Source of the DNA: Candidatus Caenarcanales bacterium
GTDB taxonomy: Bacteria; Cyanobacteriota; Vampirovibrionia; Caenarcaniphilales; Caenarcanaceae
NCBI GenBank assembly: GCA_030065015.1
Contig: JASJDU010000015.1
Coordinates: forward strand, 1-39,281
DNA length: 39,281 nucleotides
Reading direction: 5' to 3'
Part shown: piece after piece, positions 34,110 through 39,281 of the stretch
Numbering within the stretch: the stretch's first letter is position 1
How the letters are laid out: every line of letters starts with the position of its first letter
Made by a program: the position numbers and the translations under genes
The notes under the pieces: generated by a model
What the model was told of the DNA's origin: nothing
The model's database searches: none
The model's input: the letters and a program-made list of their open reading frames with translations, nothing else

Positions 34110-37100
34110 ATGAACGACTCATTTTATAAACCAGTATCAAACAAGCCAAACTTCAACTCTATTGAGAAAGAAATTATTGAGTTCTGGAAAGAAAATAATA
34201 TTTTTCAGAAGTCTATTGAATCGAGAGAAAACGCTAAAGAATTTACTTTTTATGAAGGACCTCCAACAGCCAATGGAAAACCGGGTGTTCACCATGTTTT
34301 AGCTAGAACCTTTAAAGATTTATTATGCAGATACCAAACAATGAAGGGCAAAAAAGTAATAAGAAATGCAGGATGGGATGAGCATGGATTACCAGTAGAG
34401 ATTGAAGTTCAAAAACAAAACAATTTAAAGAGCAAAGAAGATATAGAAAAGATGGGAATTGCAAAGTTTAATGAACTATGCTCTCAATCAACTCAAAAAT
34501 ACATTAATGAATGGGAAGATCTCACCGACAGAATGGCCTACTGGGTTGATTTTAAACAGGCCTATCGGACCAGTAATCCTCAATATATTGAAAGAGTTTG
34601 GTCAATAATTAAAAAGCTTTTTGATTCTAATTTGCTTTATAGAGGTCATAAAGTAGTTCCCTGGGCCTGTGACTCAGGAACAGTTGTCTCTCAAGCAGAA
34701 GTTGCTCTCGGCTACAAAGATGTTATAGATGAATCAGCTTACGTAAAATTTCAATTGAGCGAAGAATCCTCTAAAAGACTTTTTAACAAAATTCAAAACA
34801 ATACCGGCAAAGTTCTACCCGAGGGCCCCGTTTTCTTATTAGCTTGGACAACGACTCCATGGACTCTTCCATCCAATATGGCTTTAGCAGTGAATCCTAA
34901 TATTAAATATCGCATTTGTAAAAAGAAGGATTCAAGCTCTAAAGATAATGAGTACGTTATTTTGAGTGATAAGCGCTGGAAAATATTACTTGGAGAAGAA
35001 GAATGGGAGAGGGTTACATCTTATCAATTTGAAGCAGAAGATAACTTTTGTTATGAAAGCTTATTTGAACAAAGAGATAAAAATAGTTTTCTCGGAATCA
35101 AGCTCAATAAAAGCTTTGTTGAAGATGATGAGTCAATTGGAACCGCAATAGTCCATATAGCACCAGCTTTTGGTCAAGATGATTTCAATTTATATAGCGA
35201 AGAAAAACAAAAATCTGAAGTATCTGAAATAGTTTGTTTAGTCGACCAAGCTGGAACTTTCACAAACGAAGCACCAGAATTTTTAAAAGGTCAAAGTATT
35301 TTCAATGAGAATAGAAAAACCGGTAACTTAGAATTCGCACGAATTAATAAGATTATCTGCAAACATCTTCAAGAAAAAGGTCTTCTTCTGAAGACAGAGA
35401 AATATGAACACTCATATCCTCATAATTGGAGAACCGGAAATCCGTTAATTTACTTCTTAAGACCAAGTTGGTATGTAAGAACTCAAGATTTAAGAGTAAA
35501 GTTACTAGAAGCTAATAATAAAGTTAGCTGGCATCCTAACCATGTGAAAGAAGGTCGTTTTGGGAAGTGGCTTGAGAACAACGTTGATTGGTCAATTTCA
35601 CGTGAAAGATATTGGGGTACACCGCTTCCTCTATGGATTGGAGAAACATCACAAAAAGTTGTTGCAGTTGGTTCTTTGAAAGAGCTAGAGAATTTCTCAG
35701 GCTTAAAACTCGATGATCCTCATAAACCAATGGTTGATGAAATAACCTGGGAAGAAAATGGGGAAAAATTCAAAAGAGTGCCGGAAGTATTAGACTGTTG
35801 GTTCGATTCGGGATCAATGCCGTATGCTTCAGAGGAAAACCCCAGAGGTACAGCAGATTATATTTGTGAAGCAGTCGATCAAACACGAGGTTGGTTTTAT
35901 TCTTTACTCGCAATAACAGTTTCTTTAATGGATTCCTTTGGGAAAGAACCAAACCCGCCATATAAAAACGTTTTATGTTTGGGACATATATTGGACAAAG
36001 ACGGACAAAAGATGAGTAAGTCCAAGGGCAATGTAATAAACCCTTGGGAATTGTTCGAACAATTTGGAGCAGATCCCGTTAGATGGTATATGATATCGGC
36101 TTGTTCGGCGGGCCAGCCCATTCGCTTTGATTTGGCTGGAATCAATGAAGTTATGAGACGCTTCATTCTACCATTATGGAATACTTATGCTTTTTATGTA
36201 CTCTACGCAAATCTCGATGGAATAACCGATGACATCTTAAACACTCCTGGAGAACTGTTAGAAAGACAACTTCAACCAATTGATTTGTGGATTGTAGCAA
36301 GACTGAGTGAGTTAAACAGACAAGTTACTGATGAGTACGAAAATTACGAATTTGCTAAAGCTTCCCAATTAATAGAAAAGTTTGTAGATGATCTATCGAA
36401 TGTTTGGGTGAGAGCGAATAGAAGTCGTTTTTGGAACACCAGTTCTGCAAGTTTGTCTAATATTGACTTAGCAGCTTATAACACTTTACATACATGTCTT
36501 TTGGGTGTTTGTCGTTTATCAGCTCCTTTCATACCGCTCCTTAGCGAAACGATCTATCAAAACTTAAAGCCGACACTTTCTGAGGAAAGTATCCACCTGA
36601 CTTATTGGCCTGAACCTGAATTGAATACTGATTTAGAGAATAAACTCATCGGTGAAATGAATACAGCATTAGAGATAGTGAATATTGGAAGAAGCCAAAG
36701 GCAAGAATTGAAAATTAAAATAAGACAACCTTTGGCTAAGATTTTTATTTCTAAAGATGTAAAAGTTACTTATTTTAAAGATTTCATTCTCAATGAGCTT
36801 AATATCAAAGATATTGAATTCACAGAACAAAAAGAAAGAGTCAAGCTGGACACTGAACTTAGTATAGAGCTAATAAGTGAAGGACTTGCCAGAGAATTAA
36901 TTCACTCAATTCAAAATTTAAGAAAGAACAGTGGTCTTTCAGTTTCAGACAGAATTAATTTATTTTTTGATTTTAAAAGTGAAGTTGAGCTGAATGAGCT
37001 GTTATTAAAACAAAAAACCTATATTACAGAAGAATTACTCGCGATTAGCTGGAATGAAGGTCAATTGAAGAATTCCTCAACCTTTATTAAGACTATTAAG

Positions 37101-37145
37101 CTTAATGGAAAACAAATCGAAGTCGCAATCGAAAAAGTTAATTAA
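34110..37145 (+). CDS. ileS: Isoleucyl-tRNA synthetase, type 2-like, altered HIGH motif (GVHH)
   Basis: The 1011-residue class I synthetase charges tRNA-Ile. It has GWDEHGLPVEIEVQKQ in the catalytic domain, the editing domain with TTPWTLPSN, DCWFDSGSMPYAS, VDQTRGWFYSLLAI and KMSKS (634-638). The usual HIGH signature appears as GVHH (59-62, within ANGKPGVHHVLARTFKD), the swapped form described for mupirocin hyper-resistant IleRS2 enzymes. The sequence style (GLPVE, MPYAS) fits the eukaryotic-like type 2 group; the C-terminus has no visible zinc-finger cysteines. No T-box leader was seen in the 290-base region upstream. gap is divergent. Confidence 0.95.
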   Translation: MNDSFYKPVSNKPNFNSIEKEIIEFWKENNIFQKSIESRENAKEFTFYEGPPTANGKPGVHHVLARTFKDLLCRYQTMKGKKVIRNAGWDEHGLPVEIEVQKQNNLKSKEDIEKMGIAKFNELCSQSTQKYINEWEDLTDRMAYWVDFKQAYRTSNPQYIERVWSIIKKLFDSNLLYRGHKVVPWACDSGTVVSQAEVALGYKDVIDESAYVKFQLSEESSKRLFNKIQNNTGKVLPEGPVFLLAWTTTPWTLPSNMALAVNPNIKYRICKKKDSSSKDNEYVILSDKRWKILLGEEEWERVTSYQFEAEDNFCYESLFEQRDKNSFLGIKLNKSFVEDDESIGTAIVHIAPAFGQDDFNLYSEEKQKSEVSEIVCLVDQAGTFTNEAPEFLKGQSIFNENRKTGNLEFARINKIICKHLQEKGLLLKTEKYEHSYPHNWRTGNPLIYFLRPSWYVRTQDLRVKLLEANNKVSWHPNHVKEGRFGKWLENNVDWSISRERYWGTPLPLWIGETSQKVVAVGSLKELENFSGLKLDDPHKPMVDEITWEENGEKFKRVPEVLDCWFDSGSMPYASEENPRGTADYICEAVDQTRGWFYSLLAITVSLMDSFGKEPNPPYKNVLCLGHILDKDGQKMSKSKGNVINPWELFEQFGADPVRWYMISACSAGQPIRFDLAGINEVMRRFILPLWNTYAFYVLYANLDGITDDILNTPGELLERQLQPIDLWIVARLSELNRQVTDEYENYEFAKASQLIEKFVDDLSNVWVRANRSRFWNTSSASLSNIDLAAYNTLHTCLLGVCRLSAPFIPLLSETIYQNLKPTLSEESIHLTYWPEPELNTDLENKLIGEMNTALEIVNIGRSQRQELKIKIRQPLAKIFISKDVKVTYFKDFILNELNIKDIEFTEQKERVKLDTELSIELISEGLARELIHSIQNLRKNSGLSVSDRINLFFDFKSEVELNELLLKQKTYITEELLAISWNEGQLKNSSTFIKTIKLNGKQIEVAIEKVN

Positions 37146-37286
37146 CTTAACTCACTTTTCTTCTCGAGAAGCATTTATATAAGGACTATTAGACTAATAA
37201 TTACAACTTAAGATACTAGTTTGTATATATATTTGTGGTAGCATTTATTATTCGTAATACAGTTCACCTAGGTATACAAGTACATA

Positions 37287-37556
37287 ATGAAAGTAGGCCC
37301 TCCCAAGCAACATATGCTAATTAGCGATCCAAATGGACTGACCACTAAAGAATCTCTTGAAGGCTACAGGAAAGTAAAAAAAGAATTACACAGAAAAAGA
37401 ACCCTTAGTTTGTACAACATAGAAGTAGATACTCAATCTCATAGCCTTACAGACTACAGAAAAGCAGGTGCTACAAAACAAGAACTTAAGCAAATTTTTC
37501 AGTTATCAAGCGTACAAGAAGTCAACAAACAATTAATTCTGGAAAGACAAAATTAA
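37287..37556 (+). CDS. Small protein of unknown function (89 residues)
   Basis: The product is polar and basic (ESLEGYRKVKKELHRKRTLS), probably helical, with a C-terminal half that looks like a small helical domain (DYRKAGATKQELKQIFQLSS). There is no signal peptide. It lies between ileS and the CHAT-like gene and is followed by the latter after 54 bases on the same strand. It could be a partner, substrate or regulator of that protein, but nothing in the sequence shows it. I recognise no family. Confidence 0.55.
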   Translation: MKVGPPKQHMLISDPNGLTTKESLEGYRKVKKELHRKRTLSLYNIEVDTQSHSLTDYRKAGATKQELKQIFQLSSVQEVNKQLILERQN

Positions 37557-37610
37557 ATTCAGCTAACAAATAATTTTAGAAATCTTCAAAACACCTCTAA
37601 AAGACTGTTT

Positions 37611-39143
37611 ATGCGAGTTACATATTACAATTCTTTAAATAAGAATACGCTAATAACTACTAGGAAGGTAAGCTTACAGTCACAAAAGCAAACACATTCA
37701 TCAGAACGAGAGAATTTATATACAAATTACAAAGACAAAATCCTATCTTCATTACATAAAGGTAAAACAAATGACTTCATTTGCCTTTGGGACAATTTTT
37801 TAAGTTATTTAAAAAGAACATATGACGTCTCTCATTTGGATAATCCAGGTGCAATCAAAGAACATTTTAGTCAACTTATAAATGGCTTAGAGGCAGTGGA
37901 TATAGCTACTATACTTCACAAATTAGCTAAACATAGTGTTCTGAATGGATGGGAATTAGATAACTGGCACTATGAAAATACTGCTCTTATAAAAGACGCT
38001 CCTTCGGATATAGTGAAAAGCATTTTTATACTTACTGCTCCTCGAACATCAGAGTATCTTTGGAAGAAATGGAGAGAGTTTCAAGAATTTCCTTGTTTTT
38101 TTGATCTCTGCAAAGTCTCAATTAAAGAAAGAAGTATAATTTTTCAAGAGAATAAAGAAGCGTTTTATTCCTTCTTGCAAACAATTCAAAATGAAGAAGT
38201 ATTCTCAAAGACACAAACCATAGACCTTCTAGAAATAGCAAAGTTACAAGAATCAGAGATAACAAAAATACGATCTTCAAATCGCCTTTTTTACACGCAA
38301 ATTGATGCAAATGCTGATAAATATCTTCAAGATCCATTTTTAAAACATAAAGGACGCTTCATTGGTCTTTTGAGAGGAAGTGATGATGTTCTTCCAGGGG
38401 TTCAAGACCCGAAAATTAAACTTGCAGCAATTCTTTCAAGGAACCTCTGCTTTGAGGGTTTCACAGGAGAAATATCATCGGTTAGACAAGTGGAGAGAGG
38501 TATTAATTCACTCAAGCTCAACAGACAATATTATGAGAACCAGCATTTATTTTTTGACAGAGATATTATCTTACTTACGCATAATGAGTTACAGAATGGA
38601 AAAAATAGATTCGGTAGAAAGTTTTTAATAGATGAATTAAAGAAAAAGAATTCATCTCATGAATTTCATCTATTAAGGCCTGGTGAAAAGTCTCCAATTA
38701 ATGAAATAAACACAGCATCAGACAATATACCTTTTGATCAATCTATAGCTTTTATCTTTACTGCTCATGGGAGTACCAATAAAATATTTTCCTCTAAATT
38801 CAACTACATTTCCGATAGGGAACTTGCGAATTTCATTTTGGGTAGAGTCAACCCGAATCGAGATATTTATTTTCTCAACTGTTGTAATTCATTCGAATTC
38901 ATTATAAATGTATTACAACAAATCAATAATCCAGCAAAATCTCCAATAATGGTGGGAAGCTCTGAATATGGTCAACTGGGGCATACAAAAAAAACTCCAT
39001 CAGGAAGTACAGTTTTTGATCAATTGTTATCACTCGAAAAACCCACGATCAGTGACATATATCCAACACGAAAATTCGGAATGAATGAACCTTTTATAAT
39101 AGCCCCATCAATGGATCAATCTGTCCTAATGCAAATAGCTTAA
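37611..39143 (+). CDS. Protein with a C-terminal CHAT/caspase-like peptidase domain
   Basis: The 510-residue protein has a C-terminal domain (about 370-505) with the two catalytic elements of clan CD peptidases: a hydrophobic strand ending in His-Gly (AFIFTAHGSTN, H386-G387) and, 38 residues on, a strand ending in Cys (DIYFLNCCNSF, likely C425, with C424 adjacent). This strand-HG ... strand-L-x-x-C-x-S order is that of CHAT and related caspase-like folds. It then continues PIMVGSSEYGQLG. The N-terminal ~330 residues are mostly helical without a known domain (a TPR or other repeat region is possible). No signal peptide; no Shine-Dalgarno site. The substrate and any partner are unknown; the small upstream ORF is the only candidate. 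Confidence 0.75.
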   Translation: MRVTYYNSLNKNTLITTRKVSLQSQKQTHSSERENLYTNYKDKILSSLHKGKTNDFICLWDNFLSYLKRTYDVSHLDNPGAIKEHFSQLINGLEAVDIATILHKLAKHSVLNGWELDNWHYENTALIKDAPSDIVKSIFILTAPRTSEYLWKKWREFQEFPCFFDLCKVSIKERSIIFQENKEAFYSFLQTIQNEEVFSKTQTIDLLEIAKLQESEITKIRSSNRLFYTQIDANADKYLQDPFLKHKGRFIGLLRGSDDVLPGVQDPKIKLAAILSRNLCFEGFTGEISSVRQVERGINSLKLNRQYYENQHLFFDRDIILLTHNELQNGKNRFGRKFLIDELKKKNSSHEFHLLRPGEKSPINEINTASDNIPFDQSIAFIFTAHGSTNKIFSSKFNYISDRELANFILGRVNPNRDIYFLNCCNSFEFIINVLQQINNPAKSPIMVGSSEYGQLGHTKKTPSGSTVFDQLLSLEKPTISDIYPTRKFGMNEPFIIAPSMDQSVLMQIA

Positions 39144-39281
39144 ATCATGAATTCAAGAAATTTCGGTCTAAAGGAAAAAAAGAGACCTAAGAATCCTCTA
39201 GATGGTTGATTAGGAGAAAGAGACGAGAGAAAATCAATGTACCAGAGAAAAAGTACATAAAAATGAGTAGAAGAAAATGTC

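Noticed and set aside
37160-37171. Perfect palindrome CTTCTCGAGAAG after ileS as a terminator or operator
   Set aside because: It has no loop for a hairpin and no T-run follows; a 12-base palindrome alone is weak evidence.
39264-39281. ATG near the right edge (MSRRKC) as the start of another gene
   Set aside because: Six codons without a Shine-Dalgarno sequence are not enough to support a gene.

Overview
The window is AT-rich bacterial DNA with densely packed genes and standard stop codons. It codes for a Gram-negative envelope: BamA, a Skp/OmpH chaperone, a TolC-type channel, an RND pump and several signal-peptide proteins. Two features point to the Cyanobacteriota. A one-piece tmRNA on the minus strand (16837-17290) encodes the tag ANNIVQFPTAPVAA, which has the ANNIV...VAA form known from cyanobacteria. 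BamA carries three POTRA domains, the number known from cyanobacterial Omp85 proteins. No photosynthesis gene is seen, so a non-photosynthetic relative (Melainabacteria/Vampirovibrionia type) is my best inference; one window cannot prove this.

Layout. 1-424: mobile-element debris (start of an ORF running off the edge, a GC-rich hairpin, a truncated IS630-type transposase). 639-2787: small heat-shock protein and CTP synthase, ended by a clear terminator. 2833-6268: a secreted orphan, an MsbA-like ABC exporter starting at TTG, an overlapping exported glycine-zipper protein and a possible 51-residue membrane peptide. 6368-11883: lineage-specific genes, namely a 1152-residue TPR protein, a glycine-zipper orphan and a protein with a possible Cys-His-Asp hydrolase triad, with a CGFS glutaredoxin among them. 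12090-15550: bamA and skp, ending at a terminator, then stand-alone trpC. 15862-16704: two convergent secreted EF-hand proteins sharing one terminator. 16837-17290: ssrA.

17500-22207: an orphan, an acyl-CoA synthetase-like ligase, rpmI-rplT with a hairpin in the leader, and a divergent GCS2-type carboxylate-amine ligase followed by a small orphan. 22216-28231: a tolC-MFP-RND efflux operon on the minus strand. 28453-33819: thiL, a tRNA-Arg(CCT) with a poor anticodon stem, a small orphan, priA overlapping a Spy/CpxP-like periplasmic gene, and GAPDH. 34110-39143: an isoleucyl-tRNA synthetase, a small orphan and a 510-residue protein whose C-terminus looks like a CHAT/caspase-like peptidase.

The most notable points are the altered HIGH signature of the isoleucyl-tRNA synthetase (GVHH, the form described for mupirocin hyper-resistant IleRS2), the predicted CHAT-like protease with a small upstream neighbour, the cyanobacterial-type tmRNA, and the putative papain/transglutaminase-like protein at 11302-11883. 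Most of the window is otherwise housekeeping; no CRISPR array, prophage or intact transposon was found.
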